From Pontibacter mucosus (GTDB lineage: Bacteria > Bacteroidota > Bacteroidia > Cytophagales > Hymenobacteraceae): DNA of 64,000 nucleotides. The notes under the pieces are model-generated. The model was not told the DNA's origin. It worked only from the letters and a program-made list of their open reading frames with translations, and did no database searches. A program made the translations under genes and the position numbers. Below are positions 26,512 through 35,390 of the stretch, one piece after another (within the stretch, counting starts at the first letter, position 1; every line of letters begins with the position of its first letter). The stretch covers positions 248,001-312,000 of the forward strand of contig NZ_QBKI01000004.1 of the NCBI RefSeq assembly GCF_003054055.1, read 5' to 3'.

Positions 26512-28203
26512 TCAGTGGTGCGCCACCGCGGCACCTGACCCTCTCGGAACGCGGATGTCTTCTATCAACTCCTGAATATGCATCGGCGGTGGCGGCGTCA
26601 TCCTTGACACTATGAAGGAGACGATGAAGTTAAACAGCATCCCCAACGTGCCGATGCCCTCCGGAGAGATGCCGAACCACCAGTTTTCCGGCAGGTTTGC
26701 CTCCGGGTGGATAAACTTGAAGTAGGAGATGTAGGAAATGGTAAAGGCAAGCCCTACCACCATGCCCCAGATAGCCCCCTGCTTATTCATACGCGTAGAG
26801 AAAATACCCATGATGATGACCGGGAAAAAAGAGGCCGCCGCCAGACCAAAGGCAAAGGCCACCACCTCGGCCACAAAGCCGGGCGGGTTGATACCGAAAT
26901 AGCCGGCCACCACCACCGCCAGCATCGCGGCCAGGCGTGCCGCTGCCAGCTCTCGTTTTTCCGAAATTCCGGGCATAAAGGATTTCTTGAGCAAATCGTG
27001 GGAAATGGAGGTGGAAATAACCAGCAGCAAACCGGCCGCCGTGGAAAGCGCGGCCGCCAGGCCTCCGGCTGCCACCAGGGCAATCACCCAGTTAGGCAGG
27101 TTGGCAATTTCGGGGTTGGCCAGCACCATGATGTCTTTGTCGATGGTCAGCTCGTTAGCCTCGGGGTGGTTGACGTACTGCACATGGCCGTCGCCGTTTT
27201 TATCGTCGATGCTGATAAGTCCGGTTTTTTGCCAGTTCTGCACCCATTGCGGCATTTCGGCTACAGGCTGGTTGCTGATGTTGTTGAGCATGTTATAGAG
27301 GCCAAAAGCGCCGATTGCCGGCGCCGTTGTATACAGTATGGCAATAAACGCCAGCGCATACCCGGCAGATTTCCTGGCATCTCTCACTTTAGGCACGGTA
27401 AAGAAGCGCACAATAACGTGGGGCAGCCCGGCAGTACCCACCATCAGCGCGGCCGTGATAAAAAACACATCGATGGTTGATTTGGTACCGCTGGTGTAGG
27501 GGGCAAAGCCCAGTTCACCCAGCATGCCATCCAGTTTCTGCAACAGGGGCGTACCGTCCTCCAACGTGCCCCCCAAGCCGAGCTGCGGAATCGGGTGCCC
27601 GGTGAGTATGACGGAGATGAAAATGGCCGGCACCATGTAGGCAAAAATCAGCACACAGTACTGCGCTACCTGGGTGTAGGTGATGCCTTTCATACCGCCC
27701 AGCACCGCGTAAAACAGCACAATCACCATCCCGATAATCACTCCTGTCTCTATCTGCACCTCCAGGAAGCGGGAGAACACAATGCCCACGCCGCGCATCT
27801 GCCCCGCCACGTAGGTAAACGAAACAAAGATGGCACAAACCACCGCCACCAGGCGGGCTGTTTTGGAGTAGTAACGCTCGCCCACAAAGTCGGGCACGGT
27901 AAATTTACCGAACTTACGCAGGTACGGAGCCAGCAGCAGGGCCAGCAACACATAGCCACCCGTCCAGCCCATCAGGTACACCGAGCCGTCGTAGCCCATA
28001 AACGAAATCAGGCCCGCCATAGAGATAAAAGAGGCCGCGCTCATCCAGTCGGCGGCGGTGGCCATGCCGTTTGCCAGCGGGCTAACGCCGCCCCCGGCCA
28101 CGTAAAACTCTTTGGTAGATCCGGCACGCGACCAAATGGCAATGCCTATGTATAAGGCAAACGTGAGGCCTACGATCAGGTAGGTCCAGGCTAAAATACT
28201 CAT
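26512..28203 (-). CDS. actP: Sodium:solute symporter, acetate permease ActP-like
   Basis: This 563-residue inner-membrane protein belongs to the SSS family and would bring in acetate, propionate or pyruvate with Na+. About thirteen hydrophobic segments are visible, the first being WTYLIVGLTFALYIGIAIW. ActP hallmarks include EFYVAGGGVSPLANGMATAADWMSAASFISMAGL, FVSFTYVAGQMRGVGIVFSRFL and GLAAALSTAAGLLLVISTSISHDLL. A loop at about residues 320-370 with DDKNGDGHVQY looks like a short calcium-binding (EF-hand-like) insert typical of this subgroup. It lies 97 bp upstream of the synthetase and 27 bp after the DUF4212 gene, forming one operon. Confidence 0.93.
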   Translation of the reverse strand: MSILAWTYLIVGLTFALYIGIAIWSRAGSTKEFYVAGGGVSPLANGMATAADWMSAASFISMAGLISFMGYDGSVYLMGWTGGYVLLALLLAPYLRKFGKFTVPDFVGERYYSKTARLVAVVCAIFVSFTYVAGQMRGVGIVFSRFLEVQIETGVIIGMVIVLFYAVLGGMKGITYTQVAQYCVLIFAYMVPAIFISVILTGHPIPQLGLGGTLEDGTPLLQKLDGMLGELGFAPYTSGTKSTIDVFFITAALMVGTAGLPHVIVRFFTVPKVRDARKSAGYALAFIAILYTTAPAIGAFGLYNMLNNISNQPVAEMPQWVQNWQKTGLISIDDKNGDGHVQYVNHPEANELTIDKDIMVLANPEIANLPNWVIALVAAGGLAAALSTAAGLLLVISTSISHDLLKKSFMPGISEKRELAAARLAAMLAVVVAGYFGINPPGFVAEVVAFAFGLAAASFFPVIIMGIFSTRMNKQGAIWGMVVGLAFTISYISYFKFIHPEANLPENWWFGISPEGIGTLGMLFNFIVSFIVSRMTPPPPMHIQELIEDIRVPRGSGAAVAHH

Positions 28204-28230
28204 GGGAATTATGTTTAAGGTGAGATGGGA

Positions 28231-28494
28231 TTAGTCTTCGTGCACGTCGAACTCGCGGTCGAGCCTGTTCATCAGCCACACATAAGCGAAGATAATCAGC
28301 ATGAAAAAGTAAATAGACCCTTGCTGCGCAAACCAGAAGCCCAGCTTAAAGCCGCCCAGCGTAAACTGGTTCAGCTCCTCAACCAGCAAAATCCCGAACA
28401 GGTAGGACACAGCAAACCAGATCCCAAGTAGAAAGAGCAGGATGCGGAGATTTCGTTTCCAGTAGGCCTGCATCTTTTGTCTTTTATTATTCAT
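28231..28494 (-). CDS. Small membrane partner of the symporter (DUF4212)
   Basis: The 87-residue protein has two membrane segments (RILLFLLGIWFAVSYLFGILL and SIYFFMLIIFAYVWLM) and the family end MNRLDREFDVHED. DUF4212 genes regularly stand just before ActP-like symporters, and the products are thought to be small subunits of them. Here it heads the operon, followed by the symporter (27 bp) and the two-headed synthetase. Confidence 0.92.
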   Translation of the reverse strand: MNNKRQKMQAYWKRNLRILLFLLGIWFAVSYLFGILLVEELNQFTLGGFKLGFWFAQQGSIYFFMLIIFAYVWLMNRLDREFDVHED

Positions 28495-28713
28495 CTTTTA
28501 GCAGTTAGAAGTAAGTAGGTAGTGCTTTGCTTTTTCGAGTTGATCCTCCTGCCTATACTTTAGCAGGTCGTCTTCCCCATACTTTGGCAAACCTGCATCC
28601 TGCATAAGGTGGACTTAGGTTTGAGCATAGCATTAAGAAATTAGTGAATTTGAAATATAAGAAAAAGCTTTTATACTTCAACCTCTGCACTTTAACGATG
28701 GCAGACATTAGAA

Positions 28714-28742
28714 TAAAAAAGGCTCTGCTGTGTAGCAGAGCC
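28714..28742 (-). terminator. Terminator of the SDR gene
   Basis: The minus strand has AGGCTCTGCT / AGCAGAGCCT (10 bp, loop about 3-4 nt) followed by TTTTTTATTC. It lies 28 bp after the stop at 28770. Confidence 0.87.
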
Positions 28743-28769
28743 TGAAAAAGAAGTATGTCTTAAAGTAGA

Positions 28770-29498
28770 TTACATGTCCCGCACCGATACCAGCACGTCG
28801 TTATACTTGCCCGTGTTGTGGAGAAAGTCTATGATCTTTAAAGCAACCTCTTCCGGTGAGGCCAGCTCGTTATCGGCTTTATACTGCCGGAACTTCTCTA
28901 CCGTGCTGAAGCGGCCGGCGTCGCTGGAGCGTATCTGGCCCTGCATCTGCGTATCCACCACGCCCGGAGAGAGGGCGTATACTTTCACGCCGGTGCCACG
29001 CTTGTCCTGCTCCAGTTGCACGGTGTGCGAAAGCATGTCGATGGCAGCCTTGGAGGCGCAGTAGCTCGCCCAACCGTCTACGGGGTACTTGCCAGCTCCC
29101 GAACTGATGTTGACAATAACCTTCTGCGCCTGCTGCTCCTGGTATACTTCCAGAAAGGTGTTCATCAGCATGGCGGGCACAATCACGTTCACGTCGAACA
29201 CAAACTGAAAGCGCTCGTTGGGCATCCCCTCCCCTACATACCCGATATCGCCCAAGACGCCGGCATTGTTTATGAGCACCAGTTTCTCGGCTTCCGGGTA
29301 AGGCAGGAAGATCTTCTGCAGGTTGTGTTCCACGGCAGGTATATCGGAGAAATCGAGGGGCTGGTGGCGGTAGTTCGGGTGCTTGATGCTGCAGCTGCGC
29401 GATACGCCTACCACGCGGTTATTCTCGTCTTTCAGCAGCTCTTCGGCCAGCGCCTTGCCTATGCCCTTGCTGGCTCCGGTGATGATGTAGATGTTCAA
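28770..29498 (-). CDS. Short-chain dehydrogenase/reductase
   Basis: An NAD(P)H oxidoreductase of the classical SDR type, 242 residues. The cofactor motif TGASKGIG is at 7-14 and the structural NNAG at 77-80; the active site has Ser in NISSGAGKY and the Tyr-x3-Lys in YCASK. PGVVDTQMQ follows as expected. The VVGVSR stretch after beta2 favours NADP. It is closest in look to sepiapterin/benzil reductase-type SDRs (YueD-like), but the substrate cannot be fixed. The start codon is TTG (29496-29498); no nearby ATG is in frame. The 49 bases before it have no G on the coding strand, being CTAACTTT units. Confidence 0.88.
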   Translation of the reverse strand: MNIYIITGASKGIGKALAEELLKDENNRVVGVSRSCSIKHPNYRHQPLDFSDIPAVEHNLQKIFLPYPEAEKLVLINNAGVLGDIGYVGEGMPNERFQFVFDVNVIVPAMLMNTFLEVYQEQQAQKVIVNISSGAGKYPVDGWASYCASKAAIDMLSHTVQLEQDKRGTGVKVYALSPGVVDTQMQGQIRSSDAGRFSTVEKFRQYKADNELASPEEVALKIIDFLHNTGKYNDVLVSVRDM

Positions 29499-29547
29499 AG
29501 TTAGAAAGTTAGAAGGTTAAAAAGTTAGAAAGTTGGAGTTAGAGGTA
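29499..29547 (-). repeat. G-free CTAACTTT leader repeat before the SDR gene
   Basis: On the coding strand this leader is made of CTAACTTT / TTAACC units and has no G. The last unit, TAACTTTG, also fits the Bacteroidota -7 box but overlaps the start codon, so it is probably not the promoter. Confidence 0.75.
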
Positions 29548-29713
29548 CGGAGGAGAGGAATGTTAAGGTTATTTCCCATACTTCTCCTGATGCATTCCTT
29601 GATACAACTTGTTGATTGTGTCTTCCCCTACCTTTGCAGAAAGCTTTCCATCTATACTTTCCCTGGTCATATACTCAACTTTATACTTCCTCAAAGTATA
29701 AAATTGCCGCCAA

Positions 29714-29757
29714 AACAAAAAGCCAGCGTTCCTGCCTTTGCAGAAACACTGGCTTTT
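29714..29757 (-). terminator. Terminator-like hairpin between hslU and the SDR gene
   Basis: AAAAGCCAG (29718-29726) pairs with CTGGCTTTT (29749-29757), with GTT/AAC and CTGC/GCAG pairs inside; on the minus strand TTTTTGTTTTG follows. It lies in a 494-bp spacer (29499-29992) with no convincing gene. The spacer also has a 93-codon open frame (29569-29850, minus) of unlikely composition, a TTATACTT-CCTC-AAAGTATAA pair near 29682-29702 and low-complexity repeats at both ends. Confidence 0.65.
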
Positions 29758-29899
29758 AAAGTATAGCCAAAGTATAAACCTGTTCCAAAGCGAGTCAGGA
29801 GACTCGCGGCACACCGGGCGGCACCGGTTGGATACCAGCGCCAGTGGCACCTTTTATACTTGGCCCGGAAGTGAATCCGCCTCAGTTATACTTTATACT

Positions 29900-29992
29900 T
29901 TCTAACCTTCTAACTTTTTAACTCAAAAGACGGGATATTGCACCTCTACAACTCTCTAACTCTCTAACTCCCAAACTCCCAAACCCTCTAAC
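29900..29992. repeat. GTTAG-type low-complexity repeat after hslU
   Basis: Read in the sense of hslU, its stop is followed directly by GTTAGAGGGTTTGGGAG, then GAGTTAGAGAGTTAGAGAG and further on GTTAAAAAGTTAGAAGG. These are complements of the CTAACTY units in the leader of the next gene (29499-29547), so the spacer has complementary ends. Confidence 0.75.
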
Positions 29993-31387
29993 TTACAGAA
30001 TATACTGGCTCAGGTCGCGGTTTTTCACCATGTCGGTCAGCTTTTCCTGTACCATCTCGCGGGTAACCACGATGCGGGCGTTGGCGCCGATCTTGTCCGG
30101 CACGTCGAAGAGGATGTCGTTGAGCAGACGGCTCATCACGGTGTGCAGACGGCGGGCGCCGATGTTCTCCACCTCCGTGTTCACCTCATAGGCAATAGAG
30201 GCGATCTCGTCCAGGGCCTCGTCATTAAAGGTCAGTTCCACGTTCTCAGCCGACATCAGTGCCTCGTACTGCTTGGTCAGCGCGTTTTTCGGGAACTTGA
30301 GGATCTGGTAGAAATCGTCTTTGGTCAGGCTATCCAGCTCCACACGAATCGGGAAACGGCCCTGTAATTCCGGAATCAGGTCGGATGGCTTGGCTACGTG
30401 GAAGGCACCAGCCGCAATAAACAGAATATGGTCGGTGTTGATAACGCCATACTTGGTGTTCACCGTGGAACCCTCCACAATTGGCAAGAGGTCACGCTGC
30501 ACGCCTTCGCGGCTCACATCAGGACCGCCACCGCCCTTGTTGCTGGCACTGGCCACCTTGTCAATCTCATCGATAAAGATCACGCCCGAGTTCTCTGCCT
30601 TAAAAATGGCTTCCTCCTTCACCTCGTCCATGTCGATCAGCTTAGAAGCTTCTTCCTCCAGCAGGATCTTGCGTGCTTCGGCGATGGTAACTTTGCGCTT
30701 CTTGGTTTTCTTGGGCATCATGCCGCTGATCATCTCCTGGATATTCATCATCGAGGCCTCGTCCATACCCGGTCCCATTACGCCTACGCCCGGCATAGCG
30801 CTTTGCTGCACCCGGATCTCAATCTTGCGGTCTTCCAGCTCCCCGTTGCGGATCTTCTCGCGAAATTTATCACGGGTGCGCTCGTTGAGCTCGTAATCGT
30901 TGTCCGGCATGGCGTTCGGGTCTGCCGTGGTGGAGTAGGACGGAGTGGCGCGGCCCTGAATCGGTGGAATCAGCGCATCAAGTATGATATCCTCTACAAC
31001 CTCAGCGGCCTTCTGCTTCACTTCCTCCTTCTTCTTGGTCTTCACCATGTTCACCGACTGCTCCACCAGGTCACGCACCATACTTTCCACGTCGCGGCCC
31101 ACGTAGCCCACCTCGGTAAACTTGGAGGCCTCTACCTTGGTAAAAGGCGCATCGGCAATCTTGGCCAGGCGGCGGGCAATCTCTGTCTTACCAACACCGG
31201 TGGCTCCAATCATCAGGATATTGTTGGGCACGATGTCGGCCTGGATGCTTTTGTCGGCATTCATGCGGCGCCAGCGGTTGCGCAGCGCGATGGCCACGTT
31301 GCGCTTGGCGTCTTTCTGCCCGATGATGTATTTATCCAGCTCCGCCACAATCTGGGCTGGTGTTAAGGATGCGATATTATCTAACAT
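29993..31387 (-). CDS. hslU: ATP-dependent protease ATPase subunit HslU
   Basis: HslU is an AAA+ unfoldase that feeds proteins to the HslV peptidase. The 464-residue protein has the Walker A GATGVGKTEIARRLA (61-75), the pore motif GYVGRDVES, a charged intermediate domain (about 120-245, KTKKKEEVKQK and PKKTKKRKVT), Walker B VIFIDEIDKVA, sensor-1 ILFIAAGAFHVAKPSDLIPELQGRFPIRVEL, and the C-terminal LSQYIL tail that docks into HslV pockets. That tail means an hslV must exist, but it is not in this window. The neighbours porQ and lon are on the same strand; lon is a second AAA+ protease. Confidence 0.97.
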   Translation of the reverse strand: MLDNIASLTPAQIVAELDKYIIGQKDAKRNVAIALRNRWRRMNADKSIQADIVPNNILMIGATGVGKTEIARRLAKIADAPFTKVEASKFTEVGYVGRDVESMVRDLVEQSVNMVKTKKKEEVKQKAAEVVEDIILDALIPPIQGRATPSYSTTADPNAMPDNDYELNERTRDKFREKIRNGELEDRKIEIRVQQSAMPGVGVMGPGMDEASMMNIQEMISGMMPKKTKKRKVTIAEARKILLEEEASKLIDMDEVKEEAIFKAENSGVIFIDEIDKVASASNKGGGGPDVSREGVQRDLLPIVEGSTVNTKYGVINTDHILFIAAGAFHVAKPSDLIPELQGRFPIRVELDSLTKDDFYQILKFPKNALTKQYEALMSAENVELTFNDEALDEIASIAYEVNTEVENIGARRLHTVMSRLLNDILFDVPDKIGANARIVVTREMVQEKLTDMVKNRDLSQYIL

Positions 31388-31456
31388 GTCTTCTTCTTGT
31401 GTTTATACTTTAAAAACCGGCTCCTGCTTATAACAGGCCGCTACGCCATGGGTTTC

Positions 31457-32500
31457 TCAACTATTCTTCTTTCTCAAAAAGGCGCCGGTGTTCGTTGCCA
31501 GGGTGATGTAGTGCGTGACCCCCGAAGGATGAAAAAACGCGCTGCCGTAGTTCAGCTCAAAGTTCCGCACCCGCACCATGGCCCCCACGGAGAAACCTGC
31601 TCCCCCTGCTTTAGTATCTAAACGTAGTTCTTTGCGTCGGAGGTGATTGTAGCCGGCCCGCAGCTGAAAATTTTTGCTCAACACAAACTCCGCTCCTGCC
31701 ACAAAGTGCCGCGCAATCTTGTCGCCCAGCTTCTTTTCCTCCTCTATTTCGTTGCCGTTTGCATCGAGTTTTCCGGGCGCGTTGGGGTCTAAGTACACAA
31801 TGTCGAACTGGTAGAGCCGGTGCGCCGTGAGCGAGAGCCGCACGGGCATGTGCTCGGGTTTGTAGCTCACCCCCAGTTGCGCGTCCCAGGGCATCTGCTG
31901 CCGCTCGCCGCTGTCGAAGGGCTTTACCTGGTAACCCACGTTCTTAAACGCCAGCCCCACCGTAAAGTCCTGCTCCGGATGCCGGAACACCGCCCCCGCA
32001 TCGGCCAAAAGGCCCACCGCCTGGTCGCCGGCTATACTGGATACGGCCACTTTAGCCGTAGCGCCAATCGTGAAGGCCTCCACTTCCCGGGAGTGCGTCA
32101 GCGCCAGCGCATAGTCGTTCACGTTGAAAGTGCCCAGCTCCAGTCCCGTAGGATCGCGCTGCACAAAGTCTCCGTAGTGGAGGTAATTTATACTTGCCGC
32201 CCAGCGCCCCAGCTTCTCGGAGTTGAAGGCATACACGGCGTGGCTTTGCTTGATATCGGCCAGATAGCCCACATAACTCAGGCTCACCTGCCCGTCCATC
32301 TCCTGGTTCAGCAGCGCCGGGTTTGCCGTCACCATGTTCACGTCGTGGGCACCTGCCGTTACGTTTACCCCACCCAAAGCTGCCTGCTTGGCACTGGCCG
32401 GAAGCTCCAGAAACGGAAAACCCCGCTGGCCGCCCACCTGCGCCTGCGCCGTGAGCGAAAGGCCCACCAGAGAGCAAAGTATAAAGGCGGCTTTTTTCAT
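31457..32500 (-). CDS. porQ: Type IX secretion system protein PorQ
   Basis: PorQ is an outer-membrane beta-barrel of the PorV family, needed with PorU/PorZ for attachment of T9SS cargo to the surface. From the ATG at 32500 the protein has 347 residues, with a signal peptide (MKKAAFILCSLVGLSLTAQA), then the family signature GGQRGFPFLELPASAKQAALGGVNVTAG and NPALLN, and strands to the end. An earlier in-frame start at 32563 would add a peptide encoded by the ACTCATTC repeat, so it was refused. The leader before this ATG is almost the same as those of the GNAT gene and mutB. The gene lies between lon and hslU. Confidence 0.93.
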   Translation of the reverse strand: MKKAAFILCSLVGLSLTAQAQVGGQRGFPFLELPASAKQAALGGVNVTAGAHDVNMVTANPALLNQEMDGQVSLSYVGYLADIKQSHAVYAFNSEKLGRWAASINYLHYGDFVQRDPTGLELGTFNVNDYALALTHSREVEAFTIGATAKVAVSSIAGDQAVGLLADAGAVFRHPEQDFTVGLAFKNVGYQVKPFDSGERQQMPWDAQLGVSYKPEHMPVRLSLTAHRLYQFDIVYLDPNAPGKLDANGNEIEEEKKLGDKIARHFVAGAEFVLSKNFQLRAGYNHLRRKELRLDTKAGGAGFSVGAMVRVRNFELNYGSAFFHPSGVTHYITLATNTGAFLRKKNS

Positions 32501-32505
32501 ACTTA

Positions 32506-32690
32506 GTTTTGAATGAGCGAATGAGTGATTGAGTGAATTTTTAGTTTTGAATAAGGACCACAATCTCCCATACTTTCTGATTTTCCGAGCGCAGCGAGAA
32601 ATAAGAGTTCATAGCTTCACACTACCTCAAATTCTTATTCGCGTTCGAAATGGTTGAGAAAGATTCACTCATTCGCTCACTCACTCATTC
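32506..32690. repeat. Inverted pair of ACTCATTC-unit repeats between lon and porQ
   Basis: GAATGAGCGAATGAGTGATTGAGTGAATT (about 32511-32539) faces GATTCACTCATTC-GCTCACTCACTCATTC (about 32657-32687) across some 115 bases. The right arm runs over the lon stop codon, and the left arm is the porQ leader in reverse. The inner part holds a further A/T-rich segment with AAATTCTTATTCGCG. Confidence 0.8.
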
Positions 32691-35167
32691 TCAATTTTCT
32701 CTTCCCGCACCACCAGCTTGAGCGGATGCTTCACTTTCTCCTTCAGCAACGCGATTTTCACGACCTCATCTACACGGTCCACATAGTGGATGTGCAGCCC
32801 CTTGATGTACTGCTCCGGAATCTCGTTGATGTCCTTCCGGTTCTTCTGGCTGAGGATAATGTCGGTGATGCCGGCGCGCTTGGCCGCCAGGATTTTCTCT
32901 TTGATACCGCCCACTGGCAGCACTTTGCCGCGCAGCGTTATCTCCCCCGTCATCGCCAGTCTGGATTTCACCTTGCGCTGCGTAAACACCGAGGCAATGG
33001 ACGTGAAAATAGCGATACCCGCCGACGGGCCGTCTTTTGGCACGGCCCCTTCCGGGAAGTGGATGTGCAGGTCGTACTGGTCGAAGAGACGGTAGTCGAT
33101 GTCGAGCAGCTCGGCGTGCGCTTTTAAGTAGGAAATCGCCGTCATCGCCGACTCTTTCATTACGTCGCCCAACTGGCCCGACAACGTCAGCTTGCCTTTG
33201 CCCCGGCTAAGTATACTTTCGATAAAGAGGATATCGCCGCCCACCGAGGTCCAGGCCAGGCCCGTTACCACGCCGGCTGTGTCGATGTCCTGGTAAATCT
33301 CCTTGTCGAAAATCTCCGAACCCAGAATCTTGGTCACATCCTCCGGCTTTATCGCAGGGTTATACTTCTCCTCCATCGCCTTTTGCTTGGCCGTGTTGCG
33401 CACCAGCTGCCCAATCTTACGCTCCAGGTTCCGCACCCCCGACTCGCGGGTGTAATCCTCGATCACCTTGTGCAGGGTAGCTTTCGATACCTTCACATCT
33501 TCCGGCTCCAGCCCGTGCTCGGTTACCTGCTTAGGTACCAGGTGGCGCTTGGCGATCTCAGTTTTCTCTTCTAAAGTATAGCCGGTCAATTCAATAATCT
33601 CCATACGGTCGCGCAGGGCGGGCTGTATGGTTTCCAGGGAGTTGGCCGTGGCAATGAACAGCACCTTCGACAGGTCGTACTCCACGTCCAGGTAGTTGTC
33701 CATAAACGTATGGTTCTGCTCCGGGTCCAGCACCTCCAGCAAGGCCGAAGAAGGGTCGCCACGGAAATCAGAAGCCAGTTTATCGATTTCGTCAAGTATA
33801 ATCACCGGGTTAGAGGAGCCCGTTTTCTTAATTTGGCTGATGATCTTGCCCGGCATGGCACCCACGTAGGTACGGCGGTGCCCGCGGATCTCGGCCTCAT
33901 CGCGCACCCCGCCCAGCGACATGCGCACGTAGTTGCGGCCCAGGGCTTTGGCAATGGAACGGCCCAGCGAGGTTTTACCCACGCCCGGAGGTCCGTACAG
34001 GCACAGAATAGGTGCCTTCATGTCGTTTTTGAGCTTGAGCACAGCCAGGTACTCCAGAATGCGCTCCTTCACCTTCTCCAGCCCGTAGTGGTCGGCATCG
34101 AGGATTTTCTTGGTGCGCTTCAGGTTGAAATTATCTTTGGTATACTCGTTCCAGGGCAGGTCCAGCAGGAACTCGAGGTAGTTGACGGACACCGGGTACT
34201 CGGCGGCCTGCGGATTCAGGCGGGCCAGTTTGTCGATTTCCTTCTTGAAATGCTGCGCCACCGGCTCGGGCCATTTCTTTTTCAGGGCACGCTCGCGGAA
34301 GCGCTCGATCTCCTGGTCGGGTCCCTCCTGCCCCAGCTCGTCCTGCAATACTTTTATCTGCTGGCGCAGGAAATAATCGCGCTGCTGCTGATCCAGGTCG
34401 GTGTGTACTTTAGAGTGGATTTCCTGCTTCAGTTCGAGCAGCTGTATTTCGCGGAGCATGAGCTCCAGCAACTGGGTGCCGCGCTCCTTGCTGTCGTTCA
34501 CCTCCAGCAGTTCCTGTTTCTGGGCCACTTCCACGTTCAGGTTGCTCGACAGGAAGTGCGTCAGGAAGCTTGGGCTGTCGATGTTGTCGAGCGCCACCTG
34601 CGCCTCCTGCGGAATTTCCGGGTTCAGCTTCAGCATCTTGGCCGCCGCATCTTTGAGCGAGTGCACCAGCGCCTTCACCTCGCGGCTCTGCTTGTCCATC
34701 GGGGTCTCCTCGCAAAGGCTGACCTTAGCCGTTAAGAAAGGATCTTCCTGGGTAACCTCGTCGATTTTGAAGCGGCTTTGGCCTTGTATGATGATGGTCG
34801 TGTTGCCGTCGGGCAGCACCAGCATCTTGAGTATCTTGGCCACGGTGCCTACGCCGTACAGGTCTTCAGCTGTTGGGTCGTCAGAGTTCGTATTTTTCTG
34901 CGCCACCACTCCTATCACGCTGCCGCTGCTGTGCGCCTTGCGCACCAGCTTGACAGATTTTTTGCGGCTTACGGTAATCGGCAGCACCACCCCCGGAAAC
35001 AGCACCGTGTTGCGCACCGCCAGAATCGGCAGCTCGTCAGGCAGGTTTACGGATTTGATATCGTCCTCTATTTCAGCAGTTATCACAGGTATTAGCTCCA
35101 TGCCGTCATCGTCCGAAGCGCTACTGAGAAGTAAGTTTTGAAGAAAATGCTTTAGTGTTTGGTTCAT
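32681..35167 (-). CDS. lon: ATP-dependent Lon protease
   Basis: Lon degrades damaged and regulatory proteins in the cytoplasm. The 828-residue protein has the N-terminal substrate domain (LPDELPILAVRNTVLFPGVVLPITV), a coiled helical part (DQQQRDYFLRQQIKVLQDELGQEG), the AAA+ module with Walker A GPPGVGKTSLG and Walker B PVIILDEIDKL, and the protease domain with the Ser of PKDGPSAG and the Lys of GGIKEKILAAKRAG, the Ser-Lys dyad. Length is normal (Lon is about 780-830). The last codons (EEKIENE) pass into a low-complexity repeat. A strong inverted repeat lies just upstream (35189-35222). Confidence 0.97.
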   Translation of the reverse strand: MNQTLKHFLQNLLLSSASDDDGMELIPVITAEIEDDIKSVNLPDELPILAVRNTVLFPGVVLPITVSRKKSVKLVRKAHSSGSVIGVVAQKNTNSDDPTAEDLYGVGTVAKILKMLVLPDGNTTIIIQGQSRFKIDEVTQEDPFLTAKVSLCEETPMDKQSREVKALVHSLKDAAAKMLKLNPEIPQEAQVALDNIDSPSFLTHFLSSNLNVEVAQKQELLEVNDSKERGTQLLELMLREIQLLELKQEIHSKVHTDLDQQQRDYFLRQQIKVLQDELGQEGPDQEIERFRERALKKKWPEPVAQHFKKEIDKLARLNPQAAEYPVSVNYLEFLLDLPWNEYTKDNFNLKRTKKILDADHYGLEKVKERILEYLAVLKLKNDMKAPILCLYGPPGVGKTSLGRSIAKALGRNYVRMSLGGVRDEAEIRGHRRTYVGAMPGKIISQIKKTGSSNPVIILDEIDKLASDFRGDPSSALLEVLDPEQNHTFMDNYLDVEYDLSKVLFIATANSLETIQPALRDRMEIIELTGYTLEEKTEIAKRHLVPKQVTEHGLEPEDVKVSKATLHKVIEDYTRESGVRNLERKIGQLVRNTAKQKAMEEKYNPAIKPEDVTKILGSEIFDKEIYQDIDTAGVVTGLAWTSVGGDILFIESILSRGKGKLTLSGQLGDVMKESAMTAISYLKAHAELLDIDYRLFDQYDLHIHFPEGAVPKDGPSAGIAIFTSIASVFTQRKVKSRLAMTGEITLRGKVLPVGGIKEKILAAKRAGITDIILSQKNRKDINEIPEQYIKGLHIHYVDRVDEVVKIALLKEKVKHPLKLVVREEKIENE

Positions 35168-35188
35168 ATGTAGATCAGTGCCAATTTG

Positions 35189-35222
35189 GCAGGGAAACGC
35201 ATCAGTCCCCCCGTTTCCCTGC
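35189..35222 (-). promoter_or_regulatory. Hairpin or operator in the lon leader
   Basis: GCAGGGAAACG (35189-35199) and CGTTTCCCTGC (35212-35222) form a perfect 11-bp inverted repeat with a 12-nt spacer, starting 22 bases upstream of the lon ATG. It may be an operator or an mRNA hairpin that limits translation; no T-run follows, so it is not a terminator. Confidence 0.6.
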
Positions 35223-35357
35223 GTTGCTGATATTGTTCAAGTCTTGTGCCAAGGGTGCTGCCCTGCTGATTTGTCTGCCTTTAAAAGGATATTAGTCTTC
35301 CCGCAAAAAAATAGCATTATCCAACTGCACTATTACAATAATATAGCGCAAAATAAA

Positions 35358-35365
35358 TATCTTTG
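35358..35365 (+). promoter_or_regulatory. Putative -7 box for the PorE-like gene
   Basis: TATCTTTG matches the Bacteroidota -7 consensus TAnnTTTG, 25 bases before the chosen ATG at 35391. No good TTG lies at the -33 position, so support is partial. Confidence 0.4.
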
Positions 35366-35390
35366 AGCGTTGGGCAAAATTACATCGCTG

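Noticed and set aside
29569..29850. A 93-codon minus-strand frame between hslU and the SDR gene
   Set aside because: It crosses two AAGTATA words, a terminator-like hairpin and a low-complexity end, is Cys/Trp/Arg-rich in its first half, and matches no family. Only the last ~33 codons (from an ATG near 29667) look protein-like, which is too little.
30398..31366. 322-codon plus-strand frame opposite hslU
   Set aside because: It is His/Leu-rich shadow coding opposite a clear HslU. Similar long antisense frames (23550-24455, 33710-34735, 40023-41126, 41669-42583) are explained the same way by high GC.
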